A stretch of DNA of 64,000 bases. It comes from Arthrobacter sp. OAP107. Its GTDB lineage: Bacteria; Actinomycetota; Actinomycetes; Actinomycetales; Micrococcaceae. The position numbers and the translations under genes are program-made. The notes below the pieces were generated by a model, which searched no databases, was not told the DNA's origin, and saw nothing but the letters and a program-made list of their open reading frames with translations. Location: contig NZ_JBEPOK010000002.1 in NCBI RefSeq assembly GCF_040546765.1, forward strand, positions 1-64,000, read 5' to 3'. Positions 1 to 8,617 of the stretch are shown here, piece after piece (position 1 is the stretch's first letter; each line of letters begins with the position of its first letter).

Positions 1-865
1 GCGCACCTGGCCGAGGTTTATGGCGCCGAGGTGTCCAAGCAGACCATTTCCACGATCACTGACCGGGTGCTGGAGGGGATGGGCGAGTGGCAGAACCGCC
101 CGCTTGACCCCGGTGTACCCCGTGATCTTTATCGACTGCGTGAACGTGAAGATCCGCGACGGCCAGGTCGCGAACCGACCGATCTACGTCGCCTTGGCCG
201 TCACGGTGGACGGGACCCGGGACATCCTCGGACTTTGGGCCGGCGAGCACGGCGACGGCGAGGGCGCGAAGTACTGGCTGCGGGTGCTGACCGAGATCAA
301 GAACCGCGGCGTGGCCGACTGCTGCACCGTGGTCTGTGACGGCCTCAAGGGCCTGCCCGATGCAGTCGCGACGGTGTGGCCGCAGACCGTCGTGCAGACA
401 TGCATCGTTCACCTGCTGCGCAACAGCTTCCGCTATGCCTCGAAGAAGGACTGGGGCCAGATCGCCAAGGACCTCAAGCCGGTCTACACCGCGCCGAGCG
501 AGGCAGCCGCGCTGGACCGGTTTGCGGAGTTCTCTGGCAAGTGGGAGAAGCGGTACCCGGCCATCGTCGGACTCTGGACCAACGCGTGGGCGGAATTCGT
601 TCCGTTCCTGCAATTCGACAACGAGATCCGCACAGTGATCTGCACTACCAACGCGATCGAGAGCATCAACGCACGGATCCGCCGAGCTGTGAACGCCCGC
701 GGCCATTTTCCCACTGAACAAGCCGCGCTGAAATGCGTCTACCTGGCGGTCATGAGCCTGGACCCCACCGGCAAGGGCCGAAAACGCTGGAGCAACCGTT
801 GGAAGGCCGCCCTGAACGCCTTCGAGATCACTTTCGATGGACGCCTGTCCGCCGGCAGGAATTAG
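1..865 (+). pseudogene. IS256-family transposase, 5'-truncated by window edge and frameshifted
   Basis: A cut-and-paste DDE transposase of the IS256/mutator type. Reading frame 1 from base 1 gives the conserved segment with SKQTISTITDRVLEGM and then runs out of frame near base 110, in a C-rich run (gaccccggt). The rest continues in another frame from VYPVIFIDCVNVKIRD to the stop at 863-865. One extra C would explain the break. DDE candidates are the Asp of FIDCVN, the Asp of VVCDGLKG and the Glu of TTNAIESIN. The N-terminal part lies outside the window. The gene is probably inactive unless a programmed shift restores the frame. The element's right end follows at 882-907. Confidence 0.88.
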
Positions 866-881
866 AACAAGAAACAACCCC

Positions 882-907
882 GGTTACACGGAATAATTGA
901 CAGACCC
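882..907 (+). repeat. Right terminal inverted repeat of the IS256-type element
   Basis: The end reads outward as GGGTCTGTCAATTATTCCG and continues into gtgtaacc, the usual shape of an IS256-family terminus. It starts 16 bases after the transposase stop. The partner left end is outside the window, so no target duplication can be checked. Confidence 0.65.
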
Positions 908-1192
908 GCAGCTTGTGGGGTTCTTGCCGAAGATCTGCCTGGTTGTCATCCGGTAGTTGAGTTCGCCGGAGAGCGTTTGTGGCGTGACCCAGACCTGGTG
1001 GCCTTGGCACGCTTCGAACATTTGGCGGGGGTTGTTGCGGTCGGCCGCAAGCCAGAGTAGGGAGGAGTCGGGCATGACGTCTTCGACGAACCCGGTTCTG
1101 ATCACCTGGCCGTTTTGGCGGATTTCAACCAAAGCGTTGATCAGCAGGTTCCAGTCACCGTGTTTACGCGGTGTTGCTTGGTTCAGAGTCAT
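884..1192 (-). CDS. Small unknown protein (paralogue A of a three-copy family), 3' end replaced by IS sequence
   Basis: A 102-residue protein of unknown function. Its core (a VEIRQNGQVIRTGFVEDV-like segment, then DSSLLWLA, RQMFE and a QVWV strand) matches two other small proteins in this window, at 19074-19369 (frameshifted) and 52268-52525. All share the pattern G-x-x-V-x-(I/M)-x-x-x-G-x-x-(I/V)-R-x-G-x-V-(D/E)-x-V followed by D-(S)-x-L-W. The last residues (GSVNYSV) are read from the terminal repeat of the neighbouring IS, so the native C-terminus was lost on insertion. It lies downstream of the RraA-like gene on the same strand but is separated from it by a hairpin. I do not recognise a named domain. 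Confidence 0.6.
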   Translation of the reverse strand: MTLNQATPRKHGDWNLLINALVEIRQNGQVIRTGFVEDVMPDSSLLWLAADRNNPRQMFEACQGHQVWVTPQTLSGELNYRMTTRQIFGKNPTSCGSVNYSV

Positions 1193-1216
1193 GGGCTTTC
1201 CGGTTCTGGTCTACAA

Positions 1217-1253
1217 GAGCGGCAGCGGCCCATACACCGGGCCGCTGCCACTC
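1217..1253 (-). terminator. Hairpin between the RraA-like gene and small protein A
   Basis: Perfect 11-bp stem (GGCAGCGGCCC at 1221-1231 pairing with 1239-1249) and a 7-nt loop. It is followed by a short T run on the plus strand and a weaker U-rich tract on the minus strand. It lies just after the stop of the minus-strand operon 4271-1284, whose transcription it probably ends. Confidence 0.6.
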
Positions 1254-1283
1254 TTTTCCGCGGGGAGGGAGCCGTGGTGGCCT

Positions 1284-1925
1284 CTAGGAGGCGACGGCTT
1301 CTTTGATCCGGTCGCGGATCTGGCGTTCGAGGTTTTCCTGGGCGGGGAGGGCCGCAAGAGTTTCGTTGAGTTCTGATTGTGGGATGACGACTATGCCGTC
1401 CTGGTCGCCGATGACGACATCCCCTGGGTTGCAGACGACGTTGCCGCAGGCGACCGGTTTGCCGACGTACCCGGGTCCGTTTTTGGAGGGCCCGGCGGGA
1501 ACTACGGCGCGGGCGAAGACGGCAAGGCCCATCTCGTTCATCTCTTCGATGTCACGAACGGCTCCGTCGACGATCACGCCGGTGACGCCCTTATGGAGGC
1601 AGATTTCGGCGAGGATGCCGCCGAAGACGGACCGGTTGGTGACGCCGTTCCCGGAGATGACCAGGACGTCCCCGGGTTTGGCTTCGTCGAGTCCGCGGTG
1701 GATGGCGAGGTTGTCGCCTTCCCAGATCTGGATGGGGAGGGCGGTCCCGGCCAGCCGGGCACCGGGGGTGAGGCAGCGGATGTCGGCGGACATCATGTCC
1801 AGGCGTTTGCGTACGTCACCGATCAGCGCCGGGGGGTAAGCCGCGAGGGACTGTACGAGCCCCTGTTCGGGGCGGGGCCATTCGGGGTAGACGGTGATGT
1901 TTTCGGCGGAGGCGTTGATGTACAC
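1284..1925 (-). CDS. RraA-like protein (HMG/CHA aldolase or dimethylmenaquinone-methyltransferase-like family)
   Basis: 213 residues, a usual length for the RraA-like fold. Family members are class II, metal-dependent aldolases or oxaloacetate decarboxylases acting on 4-hydroxy-4-methyl-2-oxoglutarate-type substrates; others inhibit RNase E. The glycine-rich GNGVTNRSVFGGILAE stretch and GVIVDGAVRD, with the Arg-Asp pair that binds substrate and metal, are visible in the middle third. It is the last gene of a minus-strand operon behind a hydroxyacid dehydrogenase and an MHS permease. That context favours an enzyme of organic-acid breakdown over an RNase regulator. The exact substrate cannot be read from the sequence. 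Confidence 0.85.
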   Translation of the reverse strand: MYINASAENITVYPEWPRPEQGLVQSLAAYPPALIGDVRKRLDMMSADIRCLTPGARLAGTALPIQIWEGDNLAIHRGLDEAKPGDVLVISGNGVTNRSVFGGILAEICLHKGVTGVIVDGAVRDIEEMNEMGLAVFARAVVPAGPSKNGPGYVGKPVACGNVVCNPGDVVIGDQDGIVVIPQSELNETLAALPAQENLERQIRDRIKEAVAS

Positions 1926-1955
1926 GTGTTGTTCCTTGGAGTGTGGTAGGCCGGA

Positions 1956-2945
1956 TCAGGCAGGGACTTTGCCAAGATCGTTAGCGTTGACAGGGAAGGC
2001 GGGGGTCGCCCCTGCCAGGACGGCCTGTACTTCTGACCATGAGCGGGTGCCGGCTTCCTTGAATGCTTCCTGGGTTTGGCCGGCGATGTGGGGGGTGACG
2101 AGCAGGTTGGGCACTTCGTGCAGGGGCACCTTGTTTTTGGAGAGCGGGTCCTTCATATCGATGCTTTCGGCTTCGAGGACGTCAAGGGCCGCGCCGGCGA
2201 GGGTGCCGTTGGTAAGGGCCATGACCAGTGCGTCTTCATCGATCAGGCCGCCGCGGGAGGTGTTGATGACGATTGCGCTGGGTTTCATCAGGGCCAGTTC
2301 GCGGGTGGAGATCATGTGGCGGGTGCTGGGCAGCAGTGGGGCGTGCAAGGTGATGATGTCCGCCCCGTCATACAGGGTGTCCAGTTCAACCAGGTCAGCG
2401 CCCGCGGCCGCGACGTCGGCTGCCGTGGCGATGGGGTCGGAGGCGAGGACCCGCATCCCGAAGCCCCTGGCAATGGTGGCGACACGCTTGCCGATGGCTC
2501 CGAAGCCCACGATCCCGAGGGTGCGGCCGGAGAGTTCGAAACCGACCAGGTCTCCGCGGCCCTCGGCCCAGGTGCCGGCCAGGACACGGTTAGCGGCCGG
2601 GACAATTCGGCGCGTCAGGGAGAGCAGAAGAGAGAAGACGTGCTCGGCGACGGCGTTGCTGTTCGAGCCCGGGGTGCTGGTGACCCAGACACCATGCTCT
2701 GATGCTGCCGGGATGTCGACGTTGTCGGTGCCGACCCCGTGCCGGGCAATGATCTTCAGGCGGGGCGAGGCTTCGATCATTTCGCGGGTGAAGGTTTCCG
2801 CCCGCAGGATGACTCCGTCAATGTTCTCGCTGATGTCGAGGTAGTTGACCTTGTCGGGGCCGTAGCCGACGTGCACGATGGCGTTCTTGCGGATGTCTGC
2901 CAGGGCGTCCTCGTGGATGACGTCGGAGATGTAGATTTCGGTCAC
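1956..2945 (-). CDS. D-2-hydroxyacid dehydrogenase (phosphoglycerate-dehydrogenase-like)
   Basis: 329 residues; NAD-dependent oxidoreductase of the D-isomer-specific 2-hydroxyacid dehydrogenase family. The Rossmann motif GIVGFGAIGKRVA lies near residue 145. The catalytic Arg is in INTSRGGLID and the catalytic His in VTPHIAGQT near the C-terminus. It lacks the C-terminal ACT or ASB domains of long SerA proteins, so it is probably catabolic. It starts 9 bases after the permease stop and ends 30 bases before the RraA-like start, a tight operon. A likely role is oxidation or reduction of the 2-hydroxy/2-oxo acid that the RraA-like aldolase makes or uses; this is inference. Confidence 0.88.
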   Translation of the reverse strand: MTEIYISDVIHEDALADIRKNAIVHVGYGPDKVNYLDISENIDGVILRAETFTREMIEASPRLKIIARHGVGTDNVDIPAASEHGVWVTSTPGSNSNAVAEHVFSLLLSLTRRIVPAANRVLAGTWAEGRGDLVGFELSGRTLGIVGFGAIGKRVATIARGFGMRVLASDPIATAADVAAAGADLVELDTLYDGADIITLHAPLLPSTRHMISTRELALMKPSAIVINTSRGGLIDEDALVMALTNGTLAGAALDVLEAESIDMKDPLSKNKVPLHEVPNLLVTPHIAGQTQEAFKEAGTRSWSEVQAVLAGATPAFPVNANDLGKVPA

Positions 2946-2954
2946 GGTGCGGGC

Positions 2955-4271
2955 CTAACGGTAGAGATGGGAGGAGGGATCGGAGTTGGCCCGCACGGTG
3001 AGGCCGACAACCAGCAGTCCGAGGGCGCCTGCGCCGACGAGGATGAAGGCGGGCACGAAGGTGTTGCCGGTCAGGTCAATAAGCCAGGTGGCGAGGTAGG
3101 GCCCGGCGCCGCCGCCGATGACGGCACCGACGCTGTGGCCGAACGCGACGCCGGTGTGGCGGACGCGGGTGGGGTAGAACTCGAGCATGGCGCCGTAGGT
3201 TCCGGCCTGGCAGAGGGCGTAGGGGATGATGCCCAGGCCCAGGCCCAGGAGCGCCAGCACGAAGGAGTGTTGGTTCATCATGGCGAAGGACGGGATGGTG
3301 ACGGCGACGTAGGCGACGTAGGACCAGAGCAGGACCTTCTTGCTGCCGATGCGGCTGCCGAGCTGGCCTGCCATGGGAATCAGGAGGGCCGCGAAGAGGA
3401 CTGCCAAGAGGACGATGGTGGAGGCCTCGCCCTTGGTGAAGCCGAGGACTTCGCTGAAGTAGACGGCGACGAACACGGTGCCGATGTAGGTGCCGAGGTT
3501 TTGCACGAGGGAGATGGAGGTGACCTTGGCCAGTGCCTTGGGGTACTTGGTGAGGACTTCCTTGAACGGAGCCTTGGAGGTTCCTTCCGTGGTTTTGTTG
3601 ATGGCCTGGAATTCCGGGCTGTCTTCGACCTTTAGGCGCATGACCAGGCACAGGATGCCCAGAGGGAGGGCGAGGAGGAATGGGATGCGCCAGCCCCATG
3701 CTGCCAGGTCAGCTGCCGGCATCATGGCTGCGGCGAGGGCTGCCAGGCCGGCGGCCAGGCCTTTGCCGAGCTGGGCGATGCTGGGAATGAGTGAGACGAA
3801 GAGGGAGCGGCGGTTCGGGGCGGCCCATTCATGGATGTAGGCGGCGGCACCGCCGATTTCCCCGCCGGTGGAGAAGCCCTGCAGCATGCGCAGCAGCACC
3901 AGCAGGATCGGGGCGAGCACACCGATCTGTGCGTAGCCCGGCAGCAGGCCGGTCAAGGTCGCGGCGACACCCATGCAGGTGATGCTCGCGATCAGGCTGG
4001 TCCGGCGGCCTTTACGGTCACCCAGGCGGCCGAAGAAGACGGCGCCGAGCGGGCGGACGACAAATGCGGATCCGAACACCAGCAGGGTGTTCAGCAGACC
4101 GATGACTGGGTCATCGCCGGGAAAGAAGACGATTGCCAGCGTGGCGGCCACGTAGCCGTAGACGCTGAAGTCGTAGTACTCGATGAAGGTACCGAAAGCG
4201 GCAACGCCTGTCGCCTTCTTTGCCTTGGTGCGCCGGGCGGCGTCAGGGACTGCCAGTGTGGGGATGGTCAT
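2955..4271 (-). CDS. MHS-family MFS transporter (organic acid:H+ symporter)
   Basis: 438 residues, about 12 membrane segments. The N-terminal FIEYYDFSVYGY and the loop GRLGDRKGRR are hallmarks of the metabolite:H+ symporter branch (KgtP, ShiA, ProP, citrate carriers). GFSTGGEIGGA in the fourth helix region also fits. It probably imports a carboxylic acid across the plasma membrane for the two downstream enzymes. It is first in the operon, and its promoter lies between it and the divergent IclR-type gene, where a palindrome sits at 4304-4320. The substrate is not identifiable from sequence alone. Confidence 0.87.
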   Translation of the reverse strand: MTIPTLAVPDAARRTKAKKATGVAAFGTFIEYYDFSVYGYVAATLAIVFFPGDDPVIGLLNTLLVFGSAFVVRPLGAVFFGRLGDRKGRRTSLIASITCMGVAATLTGLLPGYAQIGVLAPILLVLLRMLQGFSTGGEIGGAAAYIHEWAAPNRRSLFVSLIPSIAQLGKGLAAGLAALAAAMMPAADLAAWGWRIPFLLALPLGILCLVMRLKVEDSPEFQAINKTTEGTSKAPFKEVLTKYPKALAKVTSISLVQNLGTYIGTVFVAVYFSEVLGFTKGEASTIVLLAVLFAALLIPMAGQLGSRIGSKKVLLWSYVAYVAVTIPSFAMMNQHSFVLALLGLGLGIIPYALCQAGTYGAMLEFYPTRVRHTGVAFGHSVGAVIGGGAGPYLATWLIDLTGNTFVPAFILVGAGALGLLVVGLTVRANSDPSSHLYR

Positions 4272-4303
4272 CCGAAGACCTCTCTGTCTTTTGGTTTAGA
4301 AAA

Positions 4304-4320
4304 GTGGGACAGTGTCTCAC
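4304..4320. promoter_or_regulatory. Palindrome in the divergent permease/IclR promoter, candidate operator
   Basis: GTGGGAC-AGT-GTCTCAC is an inverted repeat with six of seven positions paired, centred between the permease start (4271) and the IclR-type start (4409). Position and symmetry fit binding by the adjacent regulator; no binding evidence exists. Confidence 0.5.
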
Positions 4321-4408
4321 TTGGGGGATTGATTCAAGAATGCCTGTGTCCCAGGCCACTGTCAAGTGGCGGGTGGATGCAGGGTTCACTCAAGGAGGAG
4401 GGCAGCCG

Positions 4409-6025
4409 GTGCCGTGGGATACTGCAAATATGGAGCAACTGGACCAGTCGGCACAGCGGGACGGCTCTAAAGAAGTAGTCGCCGTCCTTGAGGCCGTCAT
4501 CAACCGCGCCGGATACGGATGGGGCGTTCGGGAGCTGGCCGAGGAACTTGGCGCGAGCCGAAGCACCGTCAACCGTATCCTCAGCCGTCTTGTTGAGGAA
4601 CGCCTGGTGTCCAGGGACGTCAGTGGCGCCTATATCATCGGACCGCGGCTGAAGGTCCTGTCCGCAGCGCTGCAGGAAGGCCATCCTCTCTTTGCCGAGG
4701 GGACGAAAATTCTTGAGCGCTTGAGCCGGGCGTCCGGGGCAACAGCTCTGATGGCCGTCGAAAGCGGCAACCCGGAGCAGTGCTTCGTCCTGGCCTCCGT
4801 GGAACCTGATGCGCCCGTCCGGTACACGCTTCCGGCAGGTACAAACCTGCCAACCCATGCAGGTGCCCTTGGGTTAGCTATCCTTACCCGCCGCGGAACG
4901 GCAGGACTGCCCGAGGAACTGAAGAAGTACACCGAAGCCTCGATGGATAGCAGGACACGTATAGAGAATGCGCTGCAGAGCTACGCCACTGTGGGCGCAG
5001 TCGTCAGCATCGGCCAGCACATTCCCGACGCCGCCGGCCTCGGCGTGCCGTTCACCGTCAACGACCGGCTGTTCGGGTCCCTGTCGCTGTCCCGGCCGCG
5101 GAACGAATTCAAGGAATCAGACATCGAAGCCGGCGCCGAGCTGCTCAGCGAAGCTGCCCGGAAACTCGAGTCCCTGCTCACCGAGCGCGCCGGCAGCAGG
5201 AACAAGGGGCAGGTCCTGCCTGAAGCCGAATCGTCCGCACTCATTCAGCGGATCGCGGCCATCATCGCGATGTTCTGTTCCGAGCCGATGGCCGAGCTGA
5301 CGCTGCAGGACCTTTCGAGTTTGTGGCGAACCCGGTCGGTGGCTACCCGCCGGCTTGCTGAATCAGCCCGCGAGGTGGGGCTGATGACCACGCTGGACAA
5401 CGGAGCCTGGACGGCCGGCCCGACGCTGCTGCGGTGGTCAGCCTCGCTTGGCTCCGGTCACGACCTTCCGCAACTGGTGGACGAGGATCTGCGCGGACTC
5501 AGCGGGCAAACGGGCGAAACCACCACCCTGGCCCTCTACGACGCGGACACCGAAGTTGCCCACATCGGACGAACAATCGCCGGGGCCCGGAATGTCCGCT
5601 ACGTTCTGGAAGAAGGCGAAGAAATTCCATTGACCGCCGGAGCTGCGGGCAAAGTCATCCTCGCCCACCTGCCCGGACACGTAAGCGCCAGGATAGGCAA
5701 AGAAGCGGGAGTTTCAGAACAAGAGCTTGAGCTTATCCGCTCCCAGGGCTGGGCTGCCACCGACAGCGAACGAGTCCCTGACGCCCACGGCATCGCCGCA
5801 CCATTCTTCGTCAACGGCATCATTCGAGGGTCGGTCACCGTCACGGTCCCCAACCACCGTGCAGCCGGAACCCCACCAACAGAGCTAACCAGCGCCGTAG
5901 TCTCCACGGCCCACCGGCTCTCACGCCTGCTCACCGTCAAAAGCGCAAGGCTGCCCGCCGCCCATAAAGGCAAGCCCGGAGAGCTGGAATCTGAACGCGA
6001 CGCCGCCTTCGCTGCCTCGCAATAA
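4409..6025 (+). CDS. Tandem IclR-family transcriptional regulator (two IclR units fused)
   Basis: About 538 residues, twice the usual ~260 for IclR. The first half has a winged-helix (YGWGVRELAEELGASRSTVN) and an effector domain. The second half repeats the plan: a weaker helix-turn-helix (LTLQDLSSLWRTRSVATRRL) and another effector-type domain with AAGKVILAHLPG. I chose the GTG at 4409 because a strong ribosome site (aaggaggag, 4392-4400) lies 8 bases upstream; the ATG at 4430 is too far from it. It is divergent from the permease operon, which it probably controls in response to the imported acid. The second HTH diverges from consensus and may not bind DNA. Confidence 0.85.
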   Translation: MPWDTANMEQLDQSAQRDGSKEVVAVLEAVINRAGYGWGVRELAEELGASRSTVNRILSRLVEERLVSRDVSGAYIIGPRLKVLSAALQEGHPLFAEGTKILERLSRASGATALMAVESGNPEQCFVLASVEPDAPVRYTLPAGTNLPTHAGALGLAILTRRGTAGLPEELKKYTEASMDSRTRIENALQSYATVGAVVSIGQHIPDAAGLGVPFTVNDRLFGSLSLSRPRNEFKESDIEAGAELLSEAARKLESLLTERAGSRNKGQVLPEAESSALIQRIAAIIAMFCSEPMAELTLQDLSSLWRTRSVATRRLAESAREVGLMTTLDNGAWTAGPTLLRWSASLGSGHDLPQLVDEDLRGLSGQTGETTTLALYDADTEVAHIGRTIAGARNVRYVLEEGEEIPLTAGAAGKVILAHLPGHVSARIGKEAGVSEQELELIRSQGWAATDSERVPDAHGIAAPFFVNGIIRGSVTVTVPNHRAAGTPPTELTSAVVSTAHRLSRLLTVKSARLPAAHKGKPGELESERDAAFAASQ

Positions 6026-6032
6026 GCCACGC

Positions 6033-6110
6033 CTAATCCACGGTGGAGCGGAGAATCAGTTCCGACGGCTTCTGCGGTCCGCCAAGGAGTTTGTCAGGTT
6101 GGAGTGTGCT
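6033..6110 (-). pseudogene. LacI-family regulator, C-terminal remnant
   Basis: About 25 codons on the minus strand ending in KPSELILRSTVD and a stop. The P-x-E-L-x-x-R-x-S-T pattern is the typical extreme C-terminus of LacI-type repressors. A stop occurs immediately upstream in this frame and I find no continuation, so this is a fragment left by deletion. Confidence 0.5.
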
Positions 6111-6627
6111 TCAACCAGACGAACTCCTCGCCCGTGAGAGGAGTGTCAGATGGGGTCGTAACAGCTCTCCAGGCGCGCCATCCAGGAACGGAAAACGAAA
6201 CAGGTGCTCCCACCATCTCCAGACCTGAGGCCCGGTAACAAAGCGCCCGCCTAGGGTGTCAAGGCGCACGCACTCCGGTCCCGCCTCCGGCGTCCAGCAC
6301 TGGTATGTGCCCGTGGTATTCGACGTCTGGCCCGTTGGAACATAAGGCTGCGATTGCTTGTGGTGAGGACGACGTGCCGCCCACCGGGGGCAAGCCGGCT
6401 AAGAGCCTCATCCGCCGCCGTGTTCTTCCGCGATAAGGCGGGCTCGCCGAAGGAGGGCCGCCAGGCCTTCAGGATCTGCGGCGGCTACCGTGGCAGAGAA
6501 ACCGGCAAGCACGTTTTTTCCAAGTGGTGGGGCGCCACGGCAATGCGTGAACGGAACTCCATTTCCTGCTGGGCTGCTGTGAATATCCCGGCGGCTGCTT
6601 CAGCCTGTGCCGCACAGCCGACGGTGG
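6111..6627. other. Gap without a recognisable gene
   Basis: About 500 bases between the LacI remnant and the MFS gene. Short open frames exist on both strands but none shows family motifs or a convincing ribosome site. It is probably decayed DNA. Confidence 0.5.
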
Positions 6628-7902
6628 TCATGTCAGCTGGCTGGAAGTCCGGCGGCCCGTGAGCAATTGCCAAAGGGTCCACAGGGTGAGGGTGGCGACC
6701 AGTGCCATGGCTCCGGTGCCTAGGCCGGAATAGCCAACGGTGGTGAGGACGGGTCCTGCCAGGGCTCCGCAGGTTGCTCCGGTGAGGTTCATGAGGAGGT
6801 CTGAAACACCTTGTAGGGGACCTCGTTCGGCTGCTGACACCGAATCGCCCACCAGGGCCGAACCGGAAACGATGGATGCCGACCAGCCCAGACCCAGGAG
6901 GATCAGGCTTGGAGTCACCATGGTGTGCGGGGCGAGCCAGGCGAGCACTAGGGAAGCCAGCAACATTGCCTGCCCCGTCAGCAGCACGGGAATCCGGCCA
7001 AGGCGGTCTGAGAGCCATCCGAACAGCGGCGAAAGGCCGAACATCCCCGCAATATGGAGGCTGATGGTCATGCCGACGACGGCGAGGCTTGCCCCGTTGT
7101 CGTGCAGATGCACCGGGGTCATCGACATGAGTGCCACCATGGTGCCGTGGCTGAGCGCCACCACCGTAACGGCGTAACGGGCGGCGGGAATACGGCGAAG
7201 GATCGAGAAGCCGGAATCAGGTTTGGTGGTGATGCCGCTGTCGTCTCTGGCTGGGTAGCCCTCCACTGGAGGCTTGACCCGGAGGCCCGCATAAAAGACC
7301 AGGGCGGCAAGTAACTGGGCTGCCACTGTGAACGCGAACGCGCCCGTCAGCGTCGGCAAGTGGAGCAGTGCGCCGAAGGCCTCTCCGGGTTCGAAGAGGT
7401 TGGGGCCCGAAACTGCCCCAATGGTGGTTGACCATACGACGATGGAGAGGTCGCGGCCACGGGTCTTTGGCGTTGACAGATCCGTGGCAGCGAAGCGGGC
7501 CTGGAAGCTCACAGCGGTTCCCGCACCAAGCAGGATGAGTCCAATCAGTAAGGCCGGGAAGGAAGACAGTGCCGCCGAAGCGATGGCGATGGCTGCACCG
7601 AATCCGGAGGTCAGTGATCCGGCCGCGAGCGAGACTCTCCTTCCCCGTTTTACGGCCGCGCGGGCCAGGGGGATGGCAAAGGCGGCGGCCCCGAGTGTGT
7701 TCATCGTGGCGGCCATTCCGGACCAGGCCGTCGAACCGGAAACCTGGACGGCAAGAAGGGAACCGAGCGAGAGCGAGGCTCCCATTCCTAGTCCGCCGAG
7801 GATTTGTCCTGCGATAAGAACGCCGATGGTGCGCCGCTGGCCTCCGTGCCGGTCCGGGGCGTCCGTTTCAACCGCTACTTGCTGTGTGGCAGGAGTTTCC
7901 AT
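6628..7902 (-). CDS. MFS transporter
   Basis: 424 residues with about 12 hydrophobic segments. The MFS loop motif appears as FGWLSDRLGRIP between the seventh and eighth helices. The start at 7902 follows a GGAGAAA ribosome site; the frame is open further upstream but that part overlaps the TetR gene and is not protein-like. It lies 82 bases behind the TetR gene on the same strand and is probably the last gene of the GH3 operon. It could export a sugar analogue or import an aglycone; the substrate is unknown. Confidence 0.8.
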   Translation of the reverse strand: METPATQQVAVETDAPDRHGGQRRTIGVLIAGQILGGLGMGASLSLGSLLAVQVSGSTAWSGMAATMNTLGAAAFAIPLARAAVKRGRRVSLAAGSLTSGFGAAIAIASAALSSFPALLIGLILLGAGTAVSFQARFAATDLSTPKTRGRDLSIVVWSTTIGAVSGPNLFEPGEAFGALLHLPTLTGAFAFTVAAQLLAALVFYAGLRVKPPVEGYPARDDSGITTKPDSGFSILRRIPAARYAVTVVALSHGTMVALMSMTPVHLHDNGASLAVVGMTISLHIAGMFGLSPLFGWLSDRLGRIPVLLTGQAMLLASLVLAWLAPHTMVTPSLILLGLGWSASIVSGSALVGDSVSAAERGPLQGVSDLLMNLTGATCGALAGPVLTTVGYSGLGTGAMALVATLTLWTLWQLLTGRRTSSQLT

Positions 7903-7984
7903 GTTTTCTGACTTTCTCCGTGAACCGGGCACGGCAACAGAGGGGAAGGTCCGCGGATCAACGGAACTTCCCCGGTGCCGGGCC

Positions 7985-8614
7985 TTAGCCCCAGGTGGTC
8001 TTGATGCTTTCGATGAACGTTCTGAACTGCGCCACCATGGAGAAACTTCCGGGAGCGCAGAGCCATTGCTGCTGCATGCCGTCAAGGACCGCGATGGTGT
8101 TGTTGACGATTGCTTCCACGGGTGCGTCTTGTGCGACGTCCCCGTGGGTCTTTCCGTCTTCCAACGCTTCGCCAAGCCACTGGCGCAGGCTCGAATAGTG
8201 GTCCAGAAGCCATTGATGCGCGGGATGTCCCGGTTCGGTGGCTTCGGCGGAGAGCCTCACGAAAAGTCCCACCCAGTCGGGCCGGGTGGAGTTTCGCGCA
8301 ACCAGGGACACCAGGGCATCGAAGGCTGCCCAGCGCAGTGGAGCCTGCTCTCCGTCGAAAAGGAAGTCTGCGTCTTCCTTGGAGCGGTGTTCGAGCACTG
8401 CCGAAAGCAAGGCCGTTTTGGACGGAAAATGATGGAGCAGGCCGGATTGCGAGAGTCCGGTCTTCGCCGCGACATCGGCGATGGACGTTCCACCGTAACC
8501 GCCCACTGCGAAGAGCTCAATCGCGGCCTGGATTGCCTTTAGCCTTGCTGTTTCGCCATTGCGGCGGCGCCGGGGGTGCTCCCGCTCTATCCGGTATCCG
8601 GCTGGGTACGACAT
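7985..8614 (-). CDS. TetR-family transcriptional regulator
   Basis: 209 residues. The N-terminal helix-turn-helix reads AIELFAVGGYGGTSIADVAA followed by KTGLSQSGLLHHFPSK, a classic TetR DNA-binding domain at about residues 28-72. The C-terminal ligand-binding domain is of the short type. It starts 3 bases after the GH3 stop, with an AAGGAG site lying inside the end of that gene, so translation is coupled. The strong palindrome at 12479-12502 upstream of the operon is its likely target, giving autoregulation. Confidence 0.88.
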   Translation of the reverse strand: MSYPAGYRIEREHPRRRRNGETARLKAIQAAIELFAVGGYGGTSIADVAAKTGLSQSGLLHHFPSKTALLSAVLEHRSKEDADFLFDGEQAPLRWAAFDALVSLVARNSTRPDWVGLFVRLSAEATEPGHPAHQWLLDHYSSLRQWLGEALEDGKTHGDVAQDAPVEAIVNNTIAVLDGMQQQWLCAPGSFSMVAQFRTFIESIKTTWG

Positions 8615-8617
8615 GGT

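Noticed and set aside
56..877. Long minus-strand open frame opposite the transposase
   Set aside because: It is the GC-driven shadow of the IS256 gene. The plus strand has the conserved DDE motifs; the minus translation has none.
2739..3635. Long plus-strand frame, Gly/Asp/Val-rich, opposite the MHS transporter and dehydrogenase
   Set aside because: Its composition is typical of an antisense frame in high-GC DNA, and it has no ribosome site or motif.
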